In this document: positions 23,293 to 29,130 of the stretch, one piece after another
Layout of the letters: every line of letters starts with the position of its first letter
Numbering within the stretch: position 1 is the stretch's first letter
Assembly: GCA_039935415.1 (NCBI GenBank)
Contig: JBDTKH010000034.1
Coordinates: 1 to 29,130 of the forward strand
Reading direction: 5' to 3'
DNA length: 29,130 bases
From: Palsa-870 sp039935415
GTDB lineage: Bacteria > Chloroflexota > Dormibacteria > Dormibacterales > Dormibacteraceae
Position numbers and translations under genes: made by a program
Notes under the pieces: model-generated
The model's database searches: none
Told to the model about the DNA's origin: nothing
Seen by the model: only the letters and a program-made list of their open reading frames with translations

Positions 23293-25610
23293 ACCTTGTC
23301 CGACGTGACCGGCATGTCGATGTTGGTGATGCCGTATGGCGAGAGGGCGTCGATCACGGCGTTGACGTAGGCGGCGGGAGAACCGACGGTGGGCGATTCC
23401 CCGACGCCCTTCGCGCCGATCAGGTGGTGCGGGGACGGGGTCACCGTCTCGCCCAGCTCGAACTTCGGCGTTTCCACCGACGTCGGCAAGAGGTAATCCA
23501 TGAAGTTGGAGCCGATGCAGTTGCCGTCGGCGTCGAAGGTGATGAGCTGCATGAAGGCGATCCCGTAACCCTCGGCCAGGCCGCCGTGGATCTGGCCCTC
23601 CACGATCATCGGGTTGATGCGGACGCCGCAGTCGTCGACGGCCACCATCCGGCGCACCTTGACCTGGCCTGTTCCCTTGTCGACATCGACCACCACCGCG
23701 TAGGTCCCGAACGGGTAGGTCATGTTCGGTGGGTCGTAGTAGTGCACGCCTTCGAACCCGGCCTCCATACCCTCGGGGAGGTTGGTGTAGGCGGCGAAGA
23801 CGACCTCCTGGATCGTCTTGGCCCTGTCGGGCGAACCTCTCACGTAGTACTTGCCGCGCTCCCACTCGATGTCTTCCTCGGCCGCCTCGAGAAGGTGGGC
23901 GGCGAGCTTGCGGCCCTTCTCCCTGAGCTTCCGGGAGACCATGGCCGTGGCAGCGCCTGCGACTGGCGTGCTGCGCGAGGCGTACGTGCCGAGTCCGTAG
24001 GGCGCGGTGTCGGTGTCACCCTCCTCGACGGCCACGTCCGAGGCAGGGATGCCCAGCTCCTCAGCGACGATCTGGGCGAACGTCGTCTCGTGGCCCTGGC
24101 CCTGGGACTTGGTCCCCATGCGCAGCATGGCCTTGCCGGTCGGGTGCACGCGCAGCTCCGCGCTGTCGAACATGCGCAGGCCAAGGATGTCGAACTCCGC
24201 GCCGTGGCCCGCGCCGACGACCTCGGTGAAGCTGGCGATCCCGATGCCTGTCACCTCGCCTTTCTTGCGCCGTGCCTCGACGTCCTTGCGCATCGCGTCG
24301 TAGCCGAGCTGTTCGAGGGCCACGTTCATCGCCCTCGGGTAGTCGCCGCTGTCGTACACCCAGCCCGTCGCCGAGTGGTACGGGAACTGCTCGGGCTGGA
24401 TGAAGTTCTTCATCCGGAACTCCGCCTGGTCGATCCCGAGCTCGATCGCCGCGTTGGTGACCAGCCGCTCGATGAGGTAGCTGGCTTCGGTCACGCGGAA
24501 GGAACACCTGTAGGCGACACCGCCTGGCGCCTTGTTCGTGTAGTAGCCGTCCGCTGTGATGTGCGCGGTGGGGATGTCGTAGGAGCCGGTGACGATGTGG
24601 AACAGCCCGGCCTTGAACTTGCTCGGCTGCGCGTCAGCAAAGAATGCCCCGTTGTCGCTGTCGAGGTGCACGCGGAGGGCCAGCATCTTGCCGTTCTCGT
24701 CGACGGCCAGGTCGCCGGTCATGTGGTAGTCGCGGGCGAATCCCGTCGACATGAGGTTCTCGGTGCGGTCCTCGATCCACTTCACCGGCCGGCCGATGAG
24801 CAGGCTGGCCGCCGTCGCTACCACGTATCCCGGGTAGACCGGCACCTTGTTGCCGAAGCCGCCGCCGAGGTCCGGCGAGATGATTCGGATGTTCTGCTCG
24901 GGCAGGCCCGTGACCAGCGCGAACACGGTGCGGATGGCGTGCGGGGCCTGGCTGGTCATGTAGATCGTGGCCTTGCCGGTCGCGGGGTTCACGTCGGCGA
25001 TGCAGCCGCACGTCTCCATCGGCGCGGGGTGGCAGCGCGGGTAGAACGTGTGGAGGCGGATCACCTTCGCCGCCTTGGCGAAGGCCGCCTGCGTGGTCCC
25101 CTTGTCGCCCGACTCCCAGTGGTAGATGTGGTTGTCCTTCTGGCCTTCCTTCTCGTCGCGGATCAGGGGCGCGCCTTCCGCCTTGGCTCCGTCGGGGCTG
25201 ATGACGGCGGGGAGGATGTCGTACTCGACGACGATCGCGTCGCGCGCGTCCTCGGCCTGGTACTTGGTCTCGGCGATGACGGCCGCGACCTCCTGTCCCT
25301 GGAAGCGGACCTTGTCGGTGGCGAGCACGGCCTGCGTGTCGCCGCTCATCGTCGGCATCCAGGCCAGCTTGTGCTGGGCCATCAGCTCCCCGGTGACGAC
25401 GGCGATGACGCCGGGCATGGCGCCCGCGGCCGCGGTGTCGATGGACTTGATGCGCGCGTGCGCGTGCGGGCTGCGGAGTATGACCATGTGCAGCATGCCG
25501 GGCAGCATCGTGTCATCGACGTAGTTGCCCTTGCCACGCAGAAAGCGACCATCCTCCTTGCGCTTGATCGATTCGCCGATGCCACCGTGCATGTGCATCG
25601 TGCTGCTCAT
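23256..25610 (-). CDS. coxL: Form I aerobic carbon monoxide dehydrogenase large subunit
   Basis: The 784-residue molybdenum hydroxylase large subunit carries the form I signature AYRCSFR, with C369 as the residue that holds copper in the Mo-Cu centre. The closing base sits in GAKGVGESPTVGSPAAY near the C-terminus. Cofactor segments include DLGGGFGNKVPVYPG, SQGQGHETTFAQIVAEELG and GTYASRS. The enzyme oxidises CO to CO2 with electrons passed to the respiratory chain. Form II and xanthine dehydrogenase-like proteins lack the Cys loop. ATG at 25610 overlaps the coxS stop (ATGA). It follows coxM and coxS in the canonical M-S-L order. Confidence 0.95.
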   Translation of the reverse strand: MSSTMHMHGGIGESIKRKEDGRFLRGKGNYVDDTMLPGMLHMVILRSPHAHARIKSIDTAAAGAMPGVIAVVTGELMAQHKLAWMPTMSGDTQAVLATDKVRFQGQEVAAVIAETKYQAEDARDAIVVEYDILPAVISPDGAKAEGAPLIRDEKEGQKDNHIYHWESGDKGTTQAAFAKAAKVIRLHTFYPRCHPAPMETCGCIADVNPATGKATIYMTSQAPHAIRTVFALVTGLPEQNIRIISPDLGGGFGNKVPVYPGYVVATAASLLIGRPVKWIEDRTENLMSTGFARDYHMTGDLAVDENGKMLALRVHLDSDNGAFFADAQPSKFKAGLFHIVTGSYDIPTAHITADGYYTNKAPGGVAYRCSFRVTEASYLIERLVTNAAIELGIDQAEFRMKNFIQPEQFPYHSATGWVYDSGDYPRAMNVALEQLGYDAMRKDVEARRKKGEVTGIGIASFTEVVGAGHGAEFDILGLRMFDSAELRVHPTGKAMLRMGTKSQGQGHETTFAQIVAEELGIPASDVAVEEGDTDTAPYGLGTYASRSTPVAGAATAMVSRKLREKGRKLAAHLLEAAEEDIEWERGKYYVRGSPDRAKTIQEVVFAAYTNLPEGMEAGFEGVHYYDPPNMTYPFGTYAVVVDVDKGTGQVKVRRMVAVDDCGVRINPMIVEGQIHGGLAEGYGIAFMQLITFDADGNCIGSNFMDYLLPTSVETPKFELGETVTPSPHHLIGAKGVGESPTVGSPAAYVNAVIDALSPYGITNIDMPVTSDKVWAALRSQGVTE

Positions 25611-26125
25611 TCGACACCTCCACCCACCGAGGCGGTGGCCTGGGCGGCATGTGCCTGCGCCGCATCCGACGTGGATTTGGCGGCATGCTGGATCGCCTTG
25701 ACTATGTTCATGTAGCCGGTGCAGCGGCACAGGTTGCCGCTGATCGCCCAGCGGATCTCGTCGTCGGTGGGATTCGGGTTTCGCTCGAGCAGTGCGGCGC
25801 CGACCAGCATCATCCCCGGCGTGCAGAAGCCGCACTGCAGCCCGTGCTCCTCGTGAAAGCCGACCTGGATGGGCGCCAGCGCGCCTCCCTGCAGGATGCC
25901 CTCGACCGTCTTGATCTCGCGCCCCTCCGCCTGGACGGCGAGCACGGTGCACGACTTGACGGGCTCTCCGTCTATCAGCACGGTGCATGCGCCGCAGCTC
26001 GTCGTGTCGCACCCGATGTGCGTGCCGGTGAGCCGGAGGTTCGTGCGCAGGAAGTCGACGAGAAGCACCCGCGGCTCGATGTCGCCGCCATGCTCCACCC
26101 CGTTGACTCGCATGGTCACCTTCAC
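25607..26125 (-). CDS. coxS: Carbon monoxide dehydrogenase small iron-sulfur subunit
   Basis: The 172 residues have an N-terminal plant-type [2Fe-2S] domain, with ligands C39, C44, C47 and C59 (GCDTTSCGACTV ... SC), and a C-terminal helical [2Fe-2S] domain, with ligands C98, C101, C133 and C135 (QCGFC ... CRC). It carries electrons from the molybdenum site to FAD in CoxM. The C-terminal 20 residues are Ala/Gly-rich and probably disordered. GTG at 26125 overlaps the coxM stop by four bases (GTGA), with GGAGG seven bases upstream; ATG at 26113 is a weaker option. It is coupled to coxL by a second four-base overlap. Confidence 0.94.
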   Translation of the reverse strand: MKVTMRVNGVEHGGDIEPRVLLVDFLRTNLRLTGTHIGCDTTSCGACTVLIDGEPVKSCTVLAVQAEGREIKTVEGILQGGALAPIQVGFHEEHGLQCGFCTPGMMLVGAALLERNPNPTDDEIRWAISGNLCRCTGYMNIVKAIQHAAKSTSDAAQAHAAQATASVGGGVE

Positions 26126-26997
26126 GCCTTCACCTCCTGGGCTCGAGCGAGGGCTGCTTTGAGCCCGCGCTGAACGAAGACCCGCACCACGTCCTTTTTA
26201 TATGCCGCTGTGCCGCGGTTGTCGTCCTTGGGCTCGGCCGCGTCGGCGGCGAGCCTGGCAGCCTCCGCGATCGCGTGGTCGGTCAGCTCGTGGCCCGCGA
26301 GCGCCTTCTCGGCTTCTTTGGCCTTCAGGTTCGTCGGGCCGACAGACGTCAGACCGATGCCTGCCTTCTTGACCTTGCGGCCGTCGAGCTCGATGTGGAC
26401 GGTGACGGCTACTGTGGCGAAGTCGCCCACCTTCCGTTCCAGCTTGTGATACGAGCCACCTGCCGGACCGGTGGGAAGCGGGATCCGGATCTCGGTCGCC
26501 ACCTCGTCCGGCCGGAGCGCTGTCGTGAACGGGCCCTGGAAGAAGTCGGCGATCTTGATCACACGCTCGCCGGCTTCCGAGCGGGCCACCACCTCGGCGT
26601 CGAGCGCCAGCATGACCGAGCCCCAGTCGCCGGCGGGGTCGGCGTGGCAGACAGAGCCCACCACGGTGCCGCGGTTCCGCACCAGCGGATCCGCGATCCA
26701 GTGGACGGCCTCGGCCATCACGGGGACCAGCCGCGCGAGGTCGCGGCTGCGCTCGACGTCGACGTGTCGCACCAGGGCGCCGATCCTGACCTGCCCGTCG
26801 TCCCTGGCGATGGTCGCCATCTCGGGGAGGCGGCCGATGTCGACCACCAGGGCCGGCTGGGCGAACCTGAGCCTCAGCAGCGGGATCAGGCTCTGCCCGC
26901 CCGCCATCACCTTGGCGTCGTCACCTTTTTGCTTGAGGACGGAGAGCGCTTCGCCAAGAGTCGCGGGAGCGCGGTAATCGAAAGCGGCAGGAAACAT
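26122..26997 (-). CDS. coxM: Carbon monoxide dehydrogenase FAD-binding medium subunit
   Basis: The 291 residues show the FAD_binding_5 fold: MAGGQSLIPLLRLR (31-44) and RNRGTVVGSVCHADPAGDWG (about 108-127) contact FAD. A CO dehydrogenase flavoprotein C-terminal domain follows, with YHKLERKVGDFATVAV and AGIGLTSVGPTNL. It accepts electrons from CoxS and passes them to quinone. ATG at 26997 has GGGAGGGG upstream. It heads the cox operon, about 60 nt after the predicted promoter and past a leader hairpin. Confidence 0.94.
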   Translation of the reverse strand: MFPAAFDYRAPATLGEALSVLKQKGDDAKVMAGGQSLIPLLRLRFAQPALVVDIGRLPEMATIARDDGQVRIGALVRHVDVERSRDLARLVPVMAEAVHWIADPLVRNRGTVVGSVCHADPAGDWGSVMLALDAEVVARSEAGERVIKIADFFQGPFTTALRPDEVATEIRIPLPTGPAGGSYHKLERKVGDFATVAVTVHIELDGRKVKKAGIGLTSVGPTNLKAKEAEKALAGHELTDHAIAEAARLAADAAEPKDDNRGTAAYKKDVVRVFVQRGLKAALARAQEVKA

Positions 26998-27033
26998 TTA
27001 CTTCCCCTCCCTGGCGACCCGACAAAAGCGGCG

Positions 27034-27050
27034 CTGGGGGCGATCCCCAG
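27034..27050 (-). promoter_or_regulatory. Leader hairpin of the cox operon
   Basis: CTGGGG (27034-27039) and CCCCAG (27045-27050) form a six-pair stem with a five-base loop in the first 25 nt of the predicted cox mRNA leader. It lies 37 bases before the coxM start, upstream of the ribosome site. It may stabilise the message or act in attenuation. No matching anti-hairpin is seen. Confidence 0.35.
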
Positions 27051-27063
27051 TACGCCCGGTGTG

Positions 27064-27092
27064 GTTGTAGCACCCGATGGTTGTGTTGTCAA
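27064..27092 (-). promoter_or_regulatory. Predicted promoter of the cox operon
   Basis: On the minus strand TTGACA (27092-27087) and TACAAC (27069-27064) are 17 bp apart. The predicted start, near 27057, leaves a leader of about 60 nt before coxM. The bases around the -35 (TTGTTTGACAACACAA) contain TTGT/ACAA half-sites that could be an operator. The -35 and first spacer bases (TTGACAAC) are identical to those of the permease operon. Confidence 0.6.
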
Positions 27093-27126
27093 ACAATGTG
27101 GGGGCCGCGGCGCCTGCCTTAGGCAG

Positions 27127-27173
27127 CACCCCCATCCGGCGCATTCGCGCCACCTTCCCCGCAGGCGGGGAAG
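27127..27173. repeat. Dispersed palindromic repeat, tandem copy A
   Basis: Copy A starts CACCCCCATCCGGCGCATTC and ends in CTTCCCCGCAGGCGGGGAAG. It has two hairpins: GGCGCATTCGCGCC, and CTTCCCCGC around a short loop with GGGGAAG. Copy B repeats the same order about 59 bp on. Both sit between the divergent cox promoter and the aminotransferase gene. Confidence 0.75.
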
Positions 27174-27185
27174 GGCACACCCGGC

Positions 27186-27231
27186 GCTCCCCATCCGGCG
27201 CTGCGCGCCACCTTCCCCGCGAGCGGGGAAG
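27186..27231. repeat. Dispersed palindromic repeat, tandem copy B
   Basis: Copy B reads GCTCCCCATCCGGCGCTGCG then CGCCACCTTCCCCGCGAGCG then GGGAAG. It matches the copy in the hydrolase 3' end (8316-8363) in its left half and the partial copy at 2560-2577 exactly in its right half. It ends about 15 bp before the aminotransferase start, so a hairpin would form in that upstream region if transcribed. Confidence 0.75.
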
Positions 27232-27242
27232 TCACCTATCTG

Positions 27243-27248
27243 TACGAT
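27243..27248 (+). promoter_or_regulatory. Possible -10 box for a leaderless aminotransferase mRNA
   Basis: TACGAT ends seven bases before an in-frame ATG at 27256, so transcription could begin at that codon. The first ATG (27247) overlaps this hexamer and has no ribosome site. If the box is real, the protein starts at the fourth codon of the longer reading. Confidence 0.35.
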
Positions 27249-28587
27249 GTCGGTGATGGTGACCGAGGCCGTCAAAGCCCTCAGCGCGGAGGAGATCATC
27301 GAGCTCTGCCTGAGGCACACGCTCTACGACTGGTCGGCGCAGGTGGGGCTGAAACCGATGGCGGTGGCGAGCGCCAGCGGCGTCTACTTCACCACCGTCG
27401 ACGGACGCCGTTTCATCGACTTCAACAGCCAGCTCATGTCGGTCAGCGCAGGCCACGGTGACCGCAGGATCATCGACGCGATCAAGCGCCAGGCCGAGCA
27501 GCTCCCCTACATCACCCCCTTCATGGCCACCGAGGTCCGCGCCAGGCTTGGCGTCAAGCTCGCGGAGCTGCTACCGGGCGATATCGATAAGGTGCTGTTC
27601 ACGCTCGGCGGGGCGGACGCCAACGAGAACGCGATCAAGATCGCCCGGGCGGTCACCGGCCGGACCAAGGTGCTGGCCCGTTACCGCTCGTACCACGGCT
27701 CCACAGGCACCGTGATCCAGGCGACCGGCGATCCCCGGCGGTGGCCCAACGAGCACGCAGGTGGCGTGGTCCACGTGCTCGACCCGTACCACGGGATCCA
27801 GCGCGGCACCGACTCCGCCGAGGTGGCACTGGCCCACCTCGAGGAGACGATCGAGCTCGAAGGCCCGTCGACCATCGCGGGCTTCATCCTCGAACCCGTC
27901 ACCGGGACCAACGGGATCCTGATCCCGCCTGACGGCTACCTGGAGGGCGTGCGGGAGCTCTGCGACCGGTTCGGCATCCTGATGATCTGCGACGAGGTGA
28001 TGACCGGGTTCGGGCGCACCGGCCGGTGGTTCGCGGTCGACCACTGGGGCGTCGTGCCGGACCTGATCACGCTGGCCAAGGGCCTGACGAGCAGCTACGT
28101 GCCGCTCGGCGCCGTCGGTATGCGGCCGAAGGTCGCGGCGTACTTCGACGACCACGTCTTCTATGGCGGGCTGACCTACAACAGCCACCCGCTCGGCTGC
28201 GCGGCAGCCCTGGGCGCCATCCAGGCCTACGAAGAGGACGACATGGTGGGCAACGCCGCGCGGATGGGTGCGGTGCTGGCGAGGCACCACAAGAAGCTGC
28301 AGGAGCGCCACCTCTGCGTGGGCGCGACGCGGTCGATCGGGCTGTTTGGTGCGCTGGAGCTCGTTCGCGATCGCCGAACCATGGAACCGCTCGCGCCTTT
28401 CAACGGCACGTCGCCCGAGATGAAGGCGATCGGGCAGGCGCTGCTCGACGCGGGCCTGTTCACATTCGTCCGCTGGAACACGATCATGACCAACCCTCCC
28501 CTGTGCATCACCGAGGCGCAGCTGGACGAGGGCTTCGAGATCATGGATTCGGCCCTCGAGATCGGCGACCGAGCGGTCAGGAACTAG
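27247..28587 (+). CDS. Class III PLP-dependent aminotransferase (omega-amino acid / taurine-pyruvate-like)
   Basis: The 446 residues fit class III aminotransferases: LYDWSAQ...GVYFTTVDGRRFIDFNSQLMSV (24-63) at the N-terminus, GGADANENAIKIAR (120-133), D249 in CDEVMTGFGRTG, which contacts the PLP ring nitrogen, and the Schiff-base lysine K278 in TLAKGLTSSY. Family members move an amino group from an omega-amino acid, amine or taurine to pyruvate or 2-oxoglutarate. It stands alone, divergent from the cox operon. A role in amine breakdown alongside the operon at 16923-21240 is possible but only inferred. The longer open frame upstream is the cox antisense. An alternative start is ATG at 27256. 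Confidence 0.9.
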   Translation: MSVMVTEAVKALSAEEIIELCLRHTLYDWSAQVGLKPMAVASASGVYFTTVDGRRFIDFNSQLMSVSAGHGDRRIIDAIKRQAEQLPYITPFMATEVRARLGVKLAELLPGDIDKVLFTLGGADANENAIKIARAVTGRTKVLARYRSYHGSTGTVIQATGDPRRWPNEHAGGVVHVLDPYHGIQRGTDSAEVALAHLEETIELEGPSTIAGFILEPVTGTNGILIPPDGYLEGVRELCDRFGILMICDEVMTGFGRTGRWFAVDHWGVVPDLITLAKGLTSSYVPLGAVGMRPKVAAYFDDHVFYGGLTYNSHPLGCAAALGAIQAYEEDDMVGNAARMGAVLARHHKKLQERHLCVGATRSIGLFGALELVRDRRTMEPLAPFNGTSPEMKAIGQALLDAGLFTFVRWNTIMTNPPLCITEAQLDEGFEIMDSALEIGDRAVRN

Positions 28588-28603
28588 GCGAGGCTCAGCT
28601 CGG

Positions 28604-28790
28604 TCACAACGAGGCCAGGAAGCTCTCGATGGCGCGGTTGACCGGTTCCGGATGGGTCGTGCAAGCGCCCGGTGACGTCGTCGCGGTCCATCAGGGTCCT
28701 ACAGGTCGACGTCAGGCTGGCGGGCTCGCGCGCCTTCCACTTGGCGATCCAGGGGCCAATTCGGGCCGCTGGTTGCCGACCGGTCCTGTA
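28604..28790 (-). pseudogene. Decayed alpha/beta hydrolase remnant
   Basis: Translating the minus strand gives ARIGPWIAKWKAREPASLTS and then TCRTLMDRDDVTGRL, which looks like the cap region of an alpha/beta hydrolase. About 15 codons later, in another frame, comes THPEPVNRAIESFLASL followed by a TGA (28606-28604), the typical last helix after the catalytic His. The strand carrying the catalytic Asp and most of the His strand are missing between them. No ATG-led frame spans the piece. It appears to be the broken 3' end of a hydrolase gene with an internal deletion and its 5' part lost to the right, where mobile-element DNA begins. Confidence 0.6.
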
Positions 28791-28814
28791 TCCCCATCAG
28801 AAGGAGACAGGAAC

Positions 28815-28892
28815 ATGGTGACCTTTGGCGACGACAGCCACAAGCGGACTCACACCGTGGGTAAGCATCCAAACGTCGGTGCTGGGATTTGA
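28815..28892 (+). pseudogene. 5' fragment of an IS110-like transposase
   Basis: ATG at 28815 follows AAGGAGACAGGAAC, a good ribosome site. The first 15 codons read MVTFGDDSHKRTHTV, which resembles the start of IS110-family DEDD transposases (V-T-I-G-V-D-P-H-K-x-T-H-T), whose first catalytic aspartate is in that motif. From about 28860 the similarity ends and a stop comes at 28892. I infer that the next element inserted here, or that the gene was cut in another way. It is too short for firm assignment. Confidence 0.55.
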
Positions 28893-28925
28893 GGGTGTCG
28901 GGGTTGGCTGGGTGCGTGACGGAAT

Positions 28926-28976
28926 GGGAGCCCCGAGACTGAGGGCGTTCATCCCAACCCAGTCAGGAGGGCTCCC
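28926..28976 (+). promoter_or_regulatory. Hairpin covering the ribosome site of the right-edge transposase
   Basis: GGGAGCCC (28926-28933) pairs with GGGCTCCC (28969-28976), and GACTG (28937-28941) with CAGTC (28960-28964). The AGGAGG ribosome site (28965-28970) lies in the internal loop and lower stem, and the GTG start follows at once. In mRNA read from outside, the site would be masked, as in the fold-back inhibition known for IS10 and IS50. Confidence 0.55.
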
Positions 28977-29130
28977 GTGCCGCAGTCTAACGTCGCACTC
29001 AACGTCACCCTCGACCTTCAGCACTCCGACGCAGCCTCCCTCGACCGCCAGATCAGCGGTGCTGTGGCCGAGGTCGGCCGTCAGCTCTGGACGGTGGTGT
29101 TCGAGAAGTTGAAACAAGCCGTAGAGTCCG
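28977..29130 (+). CDS. Start of a transposase-like gene, cut by the window end
   Basis: GTG at 28977 has a perfect AGGAGG six bases upstream and an open frame of 51 codons to the window end. The visible protein (VPQSNVALNVTLDL, then DRQISGAVAEVGRQLWTVVFEKLKQAVES) resembles the helical N-terminus of transposases of the ISKra4 / UPF0236 (ISLre2-like) type, which carry a similar amphipathic helix ending in E-x-x-x-x-L. This is tentative. The strong ribosome site, the masking hairpin and the neighbouring IS110-like fragment all favour a mobile element. Its left end is probably between 28855 and 28925. Confidence 0.5.
   Translation, partial: MPQSNVALNVTLDLQHSDAASLDRQISGAVAEVGRQLWTVVFEKLKQAVES

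Noticed and set aside
22285..23865. A 526-residue XdhC fusion with a long N-terminus
   Set aside because: The N-terminal 190 residues are coxL in another frame and are arginine-rich without similarity to XdhC proteins.
23256..25610. coxL as xanthine dehydrogenase or form II CO dehydrogenase-like enzyme
   Set aside because: The active-site loop AYRCSFR with cysteine is the form I signature.
23424..25715. A 763-codon open frame on the plus strand antisense to coxL
   Set aside because: It is a codon-bias shadow; the minus strand carries the complete CO dehydrogenase large subunit.
2557..27231. Palindromic repeats as a CRISPR array
   Set aside because: There are only two adjacent copies, with a short spacer, and other copies are far apart; no cas genes are present.
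26275..28587. A 770-residue aminotransferase with an N-terminal extension
   Set aside because: The extension is the antisense of coxM and the repeat region; conserved aminotransferase sequence starts after 27247.

Overview
The window is GC-rich chromosomal DNA with dense, often overlapping genes, many GTG/TTG starts, a tRNA with encoded CCA, and several starts that look leaderless (a TANNNT hexamer 6-8 nt before the start codon and no Shine-Dalgarno). Together with a form I aerobic CO dehydrogenase this suggests a soil-type member of the Actinomycetota / Chloroflexota / Candidatus Dormibacterota side of the bacteria. The phylum is an inference from style and gene content, not from a marker gene.

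Region 1 (1-2391) is the end of an integrated mobile element. A tyrosine recombinase gene lies beside the 3' end of tRNA-Pro(GGG) and points away from it. It is followed by a translationally coupled zinc-ribbon protein, a small helix-turn-helix protein and a short replication-organiser-like protein; the far end of the element is off the window.

Region 2 (2392-15100) holds housekeeping and accessory genes in short units: a long Lhr-type helicase, a flavin reductase domain protein, a RdmC-like alpha/beta hydrolase with CcdA, an oligoendopeptidase F, a GNAT acetyltransferase, a CsbD-like protein, a small two-helix membrane protein and a GH38 alpha-mannosidase.

Region 3 (14818-21240, minus strand) can be read as one long co-directional series starting at a good TTGACA/17/TAGCTT promoter: an ACT-family APC permease, a class I amidotransferase-fold gamma-glutamyl hydrolase (PuuD-like), a glutamine-synthetase-like gamma-glutamylamine ligase, a short-chain dehydrogenase, two paralogous Yx(FWY)xxD lipoproteins, and AzlC/AzlD. 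The first four make a plausible import / gamma-glutamylate / oxidise / de-glutamylate pathway for an amine, possibly an amino alcohol. A divergent MurR/RpiR-type regulator (21357-22259) sits across the promoter.

Region 4 (22285-27092, minus strand) is a coxM-coxS-coxL operon with the form I CO dehydrogenase signature AYRCSFR, ending in an XdhC/CoxI-type maturation protein fused to a C-terminal YHS domain. It has its own TTGACA promoter and a leader hairpin. A class III aminotransferase is transcribed divergently (27247-28587).

Region 5 (28588-29130) is a graveyard of mobile DNA: an alpha/beta hydrolase remnant, the first codons of an IS110-like transposase, and the start of a second transposase whose ribosome site and start codon are buried in a hairpin. 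A family of palindromic intergenic repeats recurs through the window, one copy encoding the C-terminal tail of the hydrolase.
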